Source of the DNA: Casuarius casuarius
Taxonomy: Eukaryota; Chordata; Aves; Casuariiformes; Casuariidae
DNA length: 64,000 bases
Assembly: GCA_003342895.1 (NCBI GenBank)
Contig: PTFA01000012.1
Location: forward strand, 8,976,252-9,040,251
Direction of reading: 5' to 3'
Shown: positions 24,736 through 35,880 of the stretch, one piece after another
Layout of the letters: each line of letters opens with the position of its first letter
How positions within the stretch are numbered: the stretch's first letter is position 1
Position numbers and translations under genes: made by a program
Notes under the pieces: generated by a model
Told to the model about the DNA's origin: nothing
What the model saw: only the letters and a program-made list of their open reading frames with translations
The model's database searches: none

Positions 24736-26510
24736 AGACCTGATGTGTGCTTGGCCAAGGAAGCAGAGCCCCAAAGCCTGCGTTCTCCCAGTTACCAGAC
24801 ACTGCGATTCCAGAACCCTCGACATATTAACGCAGCAAGGAATCAGAAATTCAGTGCTGCATCTTAAAAAAATCCCTGAAAACACCAGCAAGCCCACAGC
24901 TGGCAGCAGAGATGAGAATAGCTGGGGTTCTGCAGAGCACAACCAACGTGCACTGGCAAAGGTCTCTCTTAGACACAGGTGTTCCCTGTCTCCCACTGAA
25001 TACAAAACTAACTTACACATATAAAAATAGGAGACAAAAAATGATCACTCCTGCTCTTGGAGGTCTTACAAGTAGCATCTGCAACTCTGTATTTTATTTT
25101 AATCTGGCATCTGAATTAAAGTGACAATATTGACCCCTTTCTACCATACAATATTATAGTGCTATTTCTTGCCTTATCTTTGCATCTAAACAGGAAGGGG
25201 GAGAGGGGGAAGATGAAAATCTTCTACATAGCTATTTAAAGTCTTCTTTGGAAAATGTACATGGTCTTCAGATATATTAATTGCTAGGGCTTCTGCCTAT
25301 TTTTTCAAATTCAGGACCATACACCTCTGAGTCTTCGAGTAGTTCAAGCGCCAGAACAAGAAGCTAAATATCATGGGCAATACATTCACTTTCATAACGG
25401 GAAGTCAGCTACTATTCTGGAGATGGGAGCACGACATCTGGGATTTCCATTCATTTCTTTATTCATTTGTTCCTCATTATCATTACTATAATCCTGGTAC
25501 CAGGAGTGAACAATGAAATACAGAATGAACTGGAACAGAAAAATATATCAGATGTTTCAGCAAAGGGTTGAAAGCATTGAAAGCAGCACTGGTGGCAACA
25601 TCTATTATTAAGATAACCCAATATTTCCTATTTTAAAACCCAATTTTTCATTTCCTTCTGATTTTGCTAAACTTCGAACAATTGGAGTATTTCTATTGGG
25701 TATTTTAAACAGGTAAAAAAGATTGCGATAGGACAGTACAGATGAGAAGGCAGAAGGAAGGACAGAAGAACCTGTGCCCATTAGAAAATGCTTCCCTACA
25801 GAGCCTGGCATGGAGATTCACAACTCCCACCACCACCCTGCTGTCAGCAAGTATCGAAGCCCATCGGCAAATCCCTCCCTACGCGCTGTTACTCTGCAAA
25901 AGATGACAACCTGCTGCTGTTACCATTTTTTCAGTTAGCTCAAATAGCAGAGAACTATGGAGGGAATTACAAATTCCAACATTCCCAATGATCCCCCACA
26001 GTTTGATTTGTTATGAAAAAGAAGCACTTACACACTCAGAAGTGCGTTAAAAGCATTTGTCAGGTTGCAAGCCAAGCATTTCAAAGTTAGGAAATGCCTG
26101 CAAAGTTGACATTTTACCTTGGTCCCAGTTTGCATCTATTACAAGTCTTTAGCTACGTGGTCACAATAACGTTTCTTCCGTGGGGCCCTAGCCTCATTCG
26201 GTCCACAGAGTGAGGAGCGACTACTCAAGGAGCAGTTAATTTTGTTCAACAGAAAAATATTTGACTTTTTTTTTATTAAAAAAACCCCATTCTTGCAACA
26301 AAAAAGTGTCAGAAACTTCTGGGTGCCGCTTACTCCAATAGCTACTGAGGTTGCAAATATTGGCAAACCTTTCATTATAACAACTCCATCAGCTGAAGTG
26401 TATTAACAACTGTACTGTACAGAGTTGGAATTGAGGCAGAAAAAAGTTAATGTCAAGAGTAACCAACAATTTGTGGTCCCCAATTTGTGATGGTTCAGGG
26501 TAGTTAGTAC
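24736..26510. other. Non-coding sequence
   Basis: No gene. It contains a G-rich purine patch at about 25195-25215 with only two real G5 runs, which is insufficient for a standard quadruplex. Otherwise it is unique sequence. Confidence 0.6.
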
Positions 26511-26514
26511 TACA

Positions 26515-26695
26515 ATAGCACCTGTGAAAGTTCAGCACTTTTCCAAATCAGGCCCCAGAGTTTCAAGGCAGTCACCCAGAAAATGAGGAACACGCAGTTA
26601 GTAATCATTCGTAAAAAGTCTGGGTTAAGCTATTTACCTAAAATCACATAGAAACTCTTTAACACAGGTAGGGATAGCATACAGTTCTTCAGGGT
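26515..26695 (+). repeat. Ancient amniote interspersed repeat with MIR-like tail
   Basis: The first part reads GTTCAGCACTTTTCCAAATC followed by AGGCCCC, and then a CACCCAGAAAATGAGGAAC phrase. The second part, GGTTAAGCTATTTACCTAAA then ATCACATAGAAA, matches the order of a reverse-complement MIR-type tail (ggttaagtgacttgcctaaggtcacacag). The combination of an 'agcactt..aaatcaggccc' phrase with a MIR-like tail is one I associate with old repeats of birds, turtles and crocodilians; I cannot give the library name. It shares these parts with the copy at 27704-27970. Confidence 0.5.
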
Positions 26696-26699
26696 AGCA

Positions 26700-27700
26700 T
26701 TACTTGACCTCACGCATTACACCCTTCTCAATTTTTAAAGTATATCAATTTGTGGTGCTACAAAAACAAGTAGCTAAACAAATAAATAAACAAACCAGAT
26801 TCTTCCTATACCCAGCTCTTTCTGAGCACCAGCTAAGACAAAGGCCCTCTGGACAAAATAGCTTGTTATCACATAATAAAATGTAGCCATTGCAATAATC
26901 CAAAGGGATAACTAAAGCCTGCCCAAAACAATTTGTGATATCTACTAGCTCTGAAATAATATTAGAAACATTAACTCAATGTAATTTCTCATAGCTAACA
27001 TTTTAGGTTTAGAGTGGTACACATGCACACACACTCAGCGCCTTTTGTATGGTCAGAAAAATTTACATATCAGAGGAAACATCATGGCGTATTTTCACAT
27101 CTACCTGACTTCAGAGAAAGAAATATTTTTATGGGAAGAGAAGCGGACGAGATGACACTGGCATCACCATAATCGCAACACTTCTCCAAAGCCATGCAGC
27201 TCAGAAAGGTCTGCGTACTGTGCGCGGCTGCAGCACACTAAGCAGTTCTAATAAAGGGATGTAAATACAGAAGTGACTTCTAACTGAGACTGGGCACTGA
27301 TTTTCCAAAAAATAAAAAAAATTAAAATATTTTAAAAATTGAAAGGCTTTTCCACTTCCAGAAGGATGCCTACACAATCCATGTCACTTGGTCCACACTG
27401 CTGCAACTCATTCACCTTTAAAAAGGAACTTAATAAAAAAAACCAAACACTTTCTAACCCAAGCAGCATTTTTACTTTGAGAAAGGAGGACTCACGAATT
27501 CTTCATAAAGCCCTGGGCATCTGACTATGACTATTAATTGGACGTGAAAAGACTTTAAATAGTAAGGTGATGAGCAAAAATAGAAAAGACAACTAAGATA
27601 TAGGAAGGAAGCACAGAGAGAATTTGGTTGCATGACTAATTTCTTTTTTCTTTAACCAGGTCAAACTAACAAGGTAGAAGGCAGAAGGGAGAAAAACAGC
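26700..27700. other. Non-coding sequence
   Basis: No gene. It holds small A-rich runs (26776-26796, 27308-27342) and a few CpG around 27219-27230. No repeat family recognised. Confidence 0.6.
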
Positions 27701-27703
27701 AAG

Positions 27704-27970
27704 AGCTATCAGCATTTATATGGCACTTCACACTGGTAAACTACTTTTAAAAATTAACTAATTAATCCTCACAACCCCATATTCCCATCTGATGTAGTCA
27801 AGTATGATAAACCTGCATTTTACAAGAGGAAACTAGGGCAGAGAGATTAAAAGCTGTATTTCCAAAGTGTCCATTAATTCTGTGCGTCAGTTTGAAGTGC
27901 CCAACCTGAGACACTGAAAAAGAGGCCATAAGATATTCTGAGGACCCTCAGCTCCTCTCAAAGCTGGTAT
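27704..27970 (+). repeat. Longest MIR-like composite relic in the window
   Basis: From the left, an AGCTATCAGCATTTATATGG start is followed by TTAATCCTCACAACCCCAT, then GCATTTTACAAGAGGAAACT with AGGGCAGAGAGATTAA. This is the full order of a MIR-type element read in reverse complement (agctaacatttattg...taatcctcacaacaaccc...cattttacagatgaggaaactgaggcacagagaggttaag). It continues into CAGTTTGAAGTGCCCAACCT then GAGACACTGAAAAAGAGGCC and CCTCAGCTCCTCTCAA, a phrase related to the piece at 26515-26695. Divergence is high. The right end touches a (TA)n run. Confidence 0.65.
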
Positions 27971-27975
27971 CAGTC

Positions 27976-27977
<2 letters not shown>

Positions 27978-28019
<42 letters not shown>
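27978..28019 (+). repeat. (TA)21 microsatellite
   Basis: There are 42 nt of uninterrupted TA alternation, directly abutting the end of the MIR-like relic. Pure TA runs of this length extrude as cruciforms and are highly length-polymorphic, so this should be a variable marker. The copy number in the assembly may be approximate. Confidence 0.95.
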
Positions 28020-28024
<5 letters not shown>

Positions 28025-29330
28025 CAAAAACTGCAATAGAAACATAAGAACATCAAAATTCACAAGCCTTTTTTTGGATGGGTTGCTGCTGCTACATGCG
28101 AGTCAAAAGCACAGCCAGGTCTGGTATTCATCTGAAAATCAAATGCAAGACGCACTGAATTTAACATTCGTTCATTTAAGGAAAGGTCTGAGAGCAACCT
28201 CAGAAGGAAACCTCTGTAATAGCCAACTAAGACAACTCAGGCAACAAAGGGAGGAGAGATCTACAGAGAAACAGAGAGCCCTAGCTAACGTGCCATCAGC
28301 ACAGTTCAGCCAACGCACAGAGAATCTGATATTTGTTGAGTGAGAAAGGCAGGCAAGGGAGAAACTGCAGTGCTTGTACCTACAAAAGGTCTTTTTATCT
28401 CTTATGAGAGCAGCAATAAGCAGTACACAGCTCCTGAAATCTAGTGTCCACGGCAACCCTGAGCACCTGACAGCTAGTCAGAACAAGGATGAGCTTTTCC
28501 CTCTGTGACCTGTGTAGGTACCAAATCACATCCACCCCTCTCTCAATGTGAACAAGTCTGTTCCTGAGAGACAGGCTCTCTCTTGTGATCACTTGCAAGA
28601 CTCCTGTTTTAAAGTAGACACAGGAAATGCTTTTATAAAAAAGCAAATATTGGACCCTTGCAAACTCCAAAAATGATTTTTTTGATCTTCTCAAAACCAG
28701 ACCATGGACCAAGACGTTGTGAATAAACCTTTTGAGAATCCTGCTCTCCTGAAGACAAACACAAATCTTACTAAAAATCACTCCTAAAAAGCAACAATCT
28801 CTTAATTTTTAAACTGCGGCTTCATACATAGCCTATTATATTTAGTCTTTGCAATGAATGCACTTCAATACAGCGATAACAAATAAAACTGACAGTATGC
28901 AACAACTCTGAACTGAATGACAGGCTTGGAACATATGTTCTTCCCCGTCTTCTAAAGCCTGACTTCGGTTCTCACTAAATAAGGAAATAAAAACTACACT
29001 TTGACCCTCTCACTTTTCCTAATGCATCAAAACCACATCTTTCACAAACATTATCTGTCTGTCAAGATATCAGGCCTTGGCATGCCAAATGGCGCATGCA
29101 TTCTGTGATCTCGGCTGCTAACCATGCATACTTCTTCCATCAGCTGCTGTATCAAAAGCTTCATATTTGTGTATCTTCAGTGGAATGTGAAACGCTACTG
29201 GTATAAAAAGGACTAAGGGGCTTTCTCTCCTTGTTTGACACAAAATAAAGAAAATGACTATGAAATAAAAAGCCCATACTGAAGAAAACATGTATAAAAT
29301 TTGCCACTGTGCACAGCTTTTCCAGTTTCT
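28020..29330. other. Non-coding sequence
   Basis: No gene. The frames at 28074-28343 (+) and 28395-28781 (-, 128 codons) carry no recognisable domain or start context. No repeat family recognised. Confidence 0.55.
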
Positions 29331-29333
29331 AAT

Positions 29334-29346
29334 GGGGGGGGGGGGG
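29334..29346 (+). repeat. G13 homopolymer
   Basis: Thirteen consecutive G in AT-rich DNA. A frame that reads through it translates as poly-glycine and is not evidence of coding. Length likely varies. Confidence 0.85.
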
Positions 29347-29629
29347 AAATCAGCTTTATCTAAGCATGTTTCTTACATCAACCCTGTCTGCAGAGCACCA
29401 AACACAACGTGCTCCCCCCCTCCACCTTCTGACCAGGGCGCCTGGCAACCCCCCAAGCCCCAAATCCATTTGCAGAGGTTACAAAGAACTCCGCTTCTGC
29501 CCTCAGCTCCAAATAAAAAAGAACACCTGCTTTCAGACCTTTCAATTTTTTTGAAGGAGGACAGGTATTTACTCCCAGCAATTTCTACCGAGTACTGCAT
29601 CATTCCAGAGACTGTCGTTAATTACTTAA

Positions 29630-29702
29630 GGCTGGGGTCAGAAACCTGCGGTTTGAAAGCCACATGTAGCTCTTCAGCAGCATGTGTTTAGCTCTTCAAT
29701 CC
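29630..29702 (+). repeat. hAT-type transposon end, decayed
   Basis: The segment reads GGGGTCAGAAACCTGCGGTT, then GAAAGCCACATGTAGCTCTT, then CAGCAGCATGTGTTTAGCTCTT. This closely follows the 'gggtcggcaacctgcggctctagagccacatgtggctcttcagccgcatgtggctctt' sequence found at ends of hAT-family elements in vertebrates. The internal doubling of the CATGT..AGCTCTT unit is kept. Only one end is visible, and no partner end or 8-bp target duplication was found. Confidence 0.45.
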
Positions 29703-32160
29703 TCTGGCACCAGCCCACAGTTTTCAACAGCGCACAAGTGCAAAAGGAGTTTTTTTGGCAAGAAAGGCCTTTAATGGCTGTGTAATCAACCCAGCTCCAG
29801 CAGCTCTTCTCTACAGCAGCTAAGAGCGAATCAAACTTTTGAAAGTCAGTTTTGTCAAGTAACGTGTTCCCTCTCACTTCCCATCAACTCCAACATTGAT
29901 ATGTATGCAAGACAAACAGCAATTAAAAGAAATCATCATAGCAACAGCTTGATAAAACAGCAAGCAACATTTCCTAAAGAGTTACAAATTTGTTCAAGTC
30001 CTGTGGGTTTTTTTCCTGTTTTTTTTTTTTAAAAAAAGAAAAGACAAGCAAAGCAAAATGTTGCCTTCTCTGATGGCATTATAGATTGGTCTGCAGCAGA
30101 GGCATTTCAGTGCAGGCTCAGTCTTTGTCTGCCGCCTTCTTTCGTTGCACTGGAGAGGTTGTCTCTGAATAAAAACAAACTCGTGGACACCCACACAAAA
30201 GGAGTGGATAGCTCTTCCCATCCTCCTGTAACTTTGTGCAGGGGACAGTTAATGGCAAACAACTATGCCTGAAAATAACCAGGGGATGGAGGGGGCAGAA
30301 CAGAAGAGAGCCAGTTCGTGAAGGCTGCCCTCCAACACTGGGGCTGCTGTTCAGTTCAGCCTCAAGATCAATTTGGTTGTCTCCAGCACATCTGCTCACA
30401 AGCTGACAAATGAGGAAATCCATCTCAGAATCCATAAGCAGAAAAACAGCAGTCTGATAAACAGCTAAGAGAGGAAAATATATGCACCTTTCATAAGGAA
30501 GACAGATCACTCATTCTCACCAAATGCTTCCAACAGGAACGCTAATTCTGCATTTATTTACAGAGCATATGTATTGTGTCCAAAGTAGTGCATTAAAAAA
30601 GATCTCCAGCAGCCAACTGCTTTGATTACATTACTCTTCCCCCGTGTAGCAACAGCTCTGAAACAATCATAATAAAAGAGCTGCTATAGAAAGAAGGTCC
30701 TCTAACAACATTTTGGTTTTTTGTGGGTTTTTTTCTTACTTTTTTGTTCTAGCTTTCTGGGGGGTTATTATTTTGAACATTTTCCTTCAAGAAATATCCA
30801 TGAATTATCAAGGTCATACAACAAAGGCTTTCAGGCACTTTCCCTTCAACACAGCAGTTTTTATTATTAATATCTCCAAGAATACATTGCAGGATTCTCT
30901 TTGTTTTCAGATCCGGTCATGTGATTTTGCTGACACCAGGGAACACTGGGTAAATTGTAATGCTCTACCAAGTCAAAGAATGGTCTTTTTTAAAGCTAGG
31001 ATGTTGATGAATTGTTATTTGCCAAGGCCTAAGCAAGCACAGAACACTATATCTATTCCTCCTTCTGTACTCTCAGGAATGATGGATGGAAAAACGAGGC
31101 AGGAAAAAAGTCAGAGACAAGCCTGAGCTGACAACCTAGCAGATCTAAGCAGGATTGTTTTAATCAAGCTGTGAGAAAAAGTAGCTCTTTGTTTTATTCT
31201 TCTACTCTTGCATTGTTATTGCAAACACAGAGCACGGAAATACTACACCATATTTCTACGTCTGAAGACTGCAACTCATTGAAAATACAAATGGTTATCC
31301 CCACACACACCCCCGAGACACAAAAAAGACTATTTTCAGAAAGGCAGCTTCATATAAACTCTGAGTTATGAGCTACGTCCTGCCTGCAATGCTAAGAAAG
31401 ATGCTAGGGTATACATGGGTTCAACAGTTTATTAGTGCAAAGTAGTATTTACATCTTCTAGAGTAGCTGGATGACTTACTCCTTACCATCTAATGCCTAC
31501 ACAATGCATATTCTGCACCGTAATAATATTTACGCAGAGATAGTGAATAACAGAAAGCAATTACCAGATATGCAAGTTTTCGTGGATTTAATACAAATAC
31601 TTAATAAAAACCAATTAGCTGTTTCCCAGGAGACGGATTGCTCTGTCCACTGAACACATGCACCACGCTAGCTCTAACAGCAAGGCAGGCAGCCAGGCTG
31701 AGGGGTGGGACGGCAGGGAGAGAGCACTGCGCAGCAGCTCGGGGAGGCTGCTTAGCCGGCAGGCCGTCTCTGGAGGGCAGTGATCTGCCTTGATCCAGTG
31801 TCACTGCTTCACAGATGGGTATCTAAAATGATGCTCCCATGAGGCATAACAGGGCAAAGTTCCCACTCTTTGGCTTAGCCTGTCCTACAAGGTCAAAGGA
31901 TAAAATCCTGTTAGCACCTCTTAGCTCAGGCCAGGCGGGCAAATTTCTGCTATAGTTAAAAGTCCTTTCCGTCCTATGTTGTCCCAAACACACACCCCCG
32001 CAGGGAGGAGGAGGAGATGTAAATTCTGTTTTAGTAGAATAAAGACCTGCACTTTTTGTGACTTAACTGAAGTACTACTGTTACTCCACAGTAATGAGAT
32101 GACCTTCAGGGCAATAACACAAGTTAACAAGCAGAGTTTTCCAAGAGAGGAGGGAAGTCC
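29703..32160. other. Non-coding sequence
   Basis: No gene. Two T-rich, G-interrupted tracts occur (30002-30030 and 30711-30740). The second contains TTTTTTGTGGGTTTTTTT, identical to 15483-15500. Positions 31670-31790 are moderately GC-rich. Frames at 30118-30510 (-, 130 codons) and 30713-31126 (+, 137 codons) show nothing recognisable. Confidence 0.55.
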
Positions 32161-32165
32161 TGAAG

Positions 32166-32234
32166 GAAGACTCAGAGCTGGTAGAAGGGAAGACTCAGAG
32201 CTGGTAGAAGGGAAGACTCAGAGCTGGTAGAAGG
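32166..32234 (+). repeat. Minisatellite, three perfect 23-bp units
   Basis: A 23-bp unit beginning GAAGACTCAGAG and ending GGTAGAAGG is repeated three times without any mismatch (32166-32188, 32189-32211, 32212-32234), with partial matches on both flanks. Because 23 is not a multiple of three, the unit is read in all three frames in turn and all three stay open. That is the only reason a frame extends through here. Perfect identity implies recent expansion or ongoing homogenisation. Confidence 0.95.
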
Positions 32235-34730
32235 GAAGGCTTTAGCTGCCCCCGATGCAGTTCTGTGATATTTCATTACGGTGCTTAGCTTTCTGCATTC
32301 ACTGATACTTGCAATCAGGGCACAAGCTAAACCCGAGCATACCTGGCTAGAATGTTCCTTGACAATGAGACAGATCCACCTTGTTCCTGAGCAGAGATGG
32401 AACATATGCAATAAAAACACCTGCAGCGCACAAGGGCTCAGAGATGGAGTCACCTCCAAGAAGCTGACCTCAGTGCAGTCCTGGTTGCCGATAACCAAAT
32501 TAAGTGCGGCAACAAATATCGGCTACTGACCATTATGGAATTTGTGAGTGGTTTTGACCATGATCCCACAGGCAGGAAACTGAGCATGCGGCACAGAAGC
32601 CAACAACTCAAGCGACGGCACTAACTGGCATACGCACCAGCTTTGCCAGACAACACGAGACAGAACAAACCTAGAGACTGCACTGCCTTCCCTGGCTGAA
32701 AAACTCCTCCTTCCAGCATCCTGTGCTGCATGCAGGGCTTGGGAAGACACCCTGCCGCAGCAATGCCAAACAGTGGACAAGAGTGAACAAGCGACTGATG
32801 CAGCATGCTGTGGCACTTCACAAGCAAGGCAGAGCCCCACCATACAAACAAGCAAATACATATATATACACATATATATGAATAAAGTAATAAAATTAAT
32901 GAGCTTTTCTTTCAGAGGTTGTTCTTGGGCAAAAGGACTAAACACTGATAATGCCTAAGAGTGGTGTAAATACATTCTTCCCATAAGGGTGTAATGTAAT
33001 TTATTGAAGTTTACTGTTGGCCTCAACATTTCCAGAAACATGGAACTACGGTAAATCAAACTTTTAAGATGCTGTAACAGCTAAGAAGTATTACAAAAGT
33101 GCTTACTGAATAAGTTCTTCAAGCGGATGACAAGCCACCTAAGATCTGCTATCAGCTGAGGTACCTTAGCAACAATAGGAGATAAGCTGGTGACCTTCAT
33201 CCCTACAGACAGGTGTCAGCGCACAGAAACTACCATGACATCTGGGAATAGTTGCAAGTGTTGCTAATAGTCTTGTGCAAAGTAGTCAAGGGATGAATAA
33301 ACTGGAGAAACTGATCTCCTGCTTCCCGCATTCAAAACAGAGCTTTTAAACAGAGGACAGGAAGGCTGGGCAGTGAGCTGGCCCTTTGGCTTCAGTATTT
33401 GGGATGGATGTGCTTGTGGAGAAAGGGAAGAACTCTGTCCCTTGCAGCTCCACCTAACTTGTAGGCACTTCAGAGGGACTTCCAGAAACACACAGATTGT
33501 TAACTGTCGACAATCTTGGCTGAACACACAGACTATGTAAATGTGCAAATAGTAAATTAGTTTCTCCTGTAATGATATGATCTGGCAGAAGTCATGGCTG
33601 CAAGTTAGGGATAAATATATTTGAGTTCCAAAAACCTAATTGGGAAATGGGCTTTAGATGGCAAAACAATTAGATGCATTTAATAAAACAGTTTAGCACA
33701 CAAGGAAACCATGAAATTCTTCACAATCTGCCTGTGTATTTTAGCACCGATTAGTGCCAACCACATAGTTTAATGCTCTTCCATAGCTATTTGAACATGA
33801 GTTACTGACGTAACTTAGCTCACAGTTATTAAAACAGATGTGTGTACTGTTGCAGAGTTAGAGATCTCTGACTACAGTTGGAGTTCCCATTACGCAGGCG
33901 ATGCTTTACTAAGCATTTACATCATTTTTACTTTGCTTTTCTTTCCCTTCTTCTCCCTAACCTCCTGCCTATTCTCAGTCACCAAATAAAGTGTTTTCAG
34001 TTTTGTTTTGCATTTCCCTTGCATGAGGTTAATACACAGCCTCTTCAGATAACTTCTTGCGACAAGTAAATTTTTCAAAATTTAGAAAAAATGACCGTGG
34101 AGGGAAAACAGCACATTTACTGAACAAGTCAATAATAAAAAGGTTTGAGAATCCCTGGATGATTTTAAACTGCTTTCCTTTCTTTTCCAAAACAAGGAAG
34201 CTCAAGATAGGAAAGAAAAACAAAAAAACCCAAAACCTCCACAGATTTAGGAAACCACTATTTTTTAGTGAAGAGCAAAAGGGCACAGATACTATTTGTG
34301 CTTTGACTGTACATGAAATACTAACAAAAAGCAAAACAAATATTATTTTGCCTTTAACCTACCTCACTACGTTTGTTACCACATTTCGGTACAGTGGGAT
34401 TATGTTCCCGCGATCACTGTGCCACAAAGGTGCCTGAAGTCATTACTCACTCTGTTAATCACTAATATGGATAGGGAAGAAGGGCCAGAACCTTTCCACA
34501 TTACAGCCTCATATTGCTCGGGGTGAAATAAATGATCCCAGTGTTGAAAGCAGATGAAATATAAAATGCCCTCCTTATAAACTTAACTTCAAGGTAAAGC
34601 TGTCACTTGTTTCTAAGCCTAAGTCACCCTTGCAGGCGACGTTATCTAGGTCCATCATACTTCTGTAGTACTTGTTACTAATTGTTTCCATTGTTTTCCA
34701 ATGCCTGTAGATATGGGAAAGTACTTAAAG
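32235..34730. other. Non-coding sequence
   Basis: No gene. It contains an AT/AC-alternating patch at 32857-32879 and a short inverted repeat AGATTGT/ACAATCT at 33494-33516. The frame at 32523-32945 (-, 140 codons) has no recognisable motif. Confidence 0.55.
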
Positions 34731-34739
34731 TCAAATATC

Positions 34740-34870
34740 TTACCATCCTAAGCATCAAATTCAAGCAAGGTGGTTTGCTGAGTTTGGCATCATTGCTCAT
34801 GCAAATCAGATGAGTAAAATTTGACCTTAAGATACCAATTCAATTAGAAGTACAGAACGCATTTCTTTTA
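34740..34870. promoter_or_regulatory. Candidate enhancer-like block: octamer plus ERR/SF1-type site
   Basis: A perfect octamer ATGCAAAT (34799-34806) lies 15 nt from TGACCTTAA (34822-34830), whose reverse complement TTAAGGTCA fits the monomeric nuclear receptor site TNAAGGTCA. Next to them are an AATTCAATTAGA homeodomain-like run and GATGAGTAA. Motif spacing within 60 bp is compatible with an enhancer, but each motif is short and chance is not excluded. Confidence 0.25.
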
Positions 34871-35700
34871 TACATGCTGCAGCTATACAAAGAGTTTTCT
34901 CTTTGCCTTCCAAATAAACAGGTAAAAGGAAAATGCCACAGTGGTAAAAATACCAAGGTACTCGCATTTCAAATCCATACACTTACTACACAGTTCCTGT
35001 CTGCTTTGCAATCCAGAAATTTTGGTTTCATTTCTTCTACTGGGCAACATGAAGATCATTGCGCAGTTCACTACCCCTATTCCACTGACAACATTTTCAC
35101 AGGGGTCCAAAGAGGCAAGAAAGTGGCATTTCTCCCACAAGTAAGGAAATTAATACATTGCACCAATTTCCTTCAGGAAGACCCTCATTTCTTGCAAGAC
35201 AGGACTAACAACCATGCCTACTACCTTTCAGAAGAAACCTGCCACAACAATTCTATAAAACGACTGCTTAAACCACGCCGCACACACATGCGGAGCCCAA
35301 AGATCCTGCCAGACAATATTACTGTCACTTTTCACTGTAACTAAAAGTAACTCGTATTTTTACTAGCTATGTTTTCCTCTTTCTATTGTATAGCCAATAG
35401 TTGCTCATTCGGTACAAATTAAAAGCACACTAGGGATAGGAAAGTCTTAGGTCTCGAGACCATTCAGACTACAGGATTTTGACAGTATTTGTGTCATCAC
35501 TCTATGGCATCCCTTTTACAAAAGGGCAGGGCAGCAGGCTGTGCAGTATGCTTGCAAGACAGTGATGCTGGAAGTTTTGTTTGTATATCCAGCTAGAGGA
35601 ACCTCTTGCCTTTACCGACTTGAAAAAGGTCAGCGTTTGATTTAATAAATTCTCTGTCAAGAAAGCAGACTCCATTCTCAAAGGTTTAACATTAGCAGTC
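34871..35700. other. Non-coding sequence with a long chance frame
   Basis: A 156-codon open frame on the plus strand (34874-35344) is the second longest in the window. Its translation shows no domain, low-complexity segment, signal peptide or repeat that I recognise, and other frames of 85 and 67 codons overlap it. I do not call it a gene. It is the one interval here where a homology search would be cheap and decisive. Confidence 0.5.
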
Positions 35701-35701
35701 A

Positions 35702-35880
35702 TTGGGTGGCTGCATGTCTCAGTGCATTACTAACAAGCTACGAAGACTTTTACATCTGTGGATTTTCCCAGTTTGAATCCAGCCCAACTCGGCTGTTTCT
35801 ATACTTAGCAGTCTCTCTAAATATGAGAGATGAGTTTGGCAAGCCTCTGTTCCAGCTCCGCATTACAAACTCATCACTAC
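35702..35880 (+). repeat. Possible tRNA-headed SINE remnant
   Basis: A GTGGCTGCATGTCTCAGTGC start and, about 53 bp on, CCCAGTTTGAATCCAGCCC resemble the A and B boxes of a pol III promoter (B box consensus GGTTCGANTCC). A CTCGGCTGTTTCT segment follows. The A-to-B distance is longer than in most tRNAs and closer to those with a long variable arm. There is no acceptor-stem pairing, so this is not a tRNA gene. Family unknown. Confidence 0.3.

Noticed and set aside
25195..25215. G-rich purine patch as a quadruplex
   Set aside because: Only two real G runs of three or more; does not meet the four-run pattern.
34874..35344. 156-codon open frame, plus strand
   Set aside because: No recognisable motif, signal peptide or repeat; other frames overlap it; no supporting splice or promoter signal.
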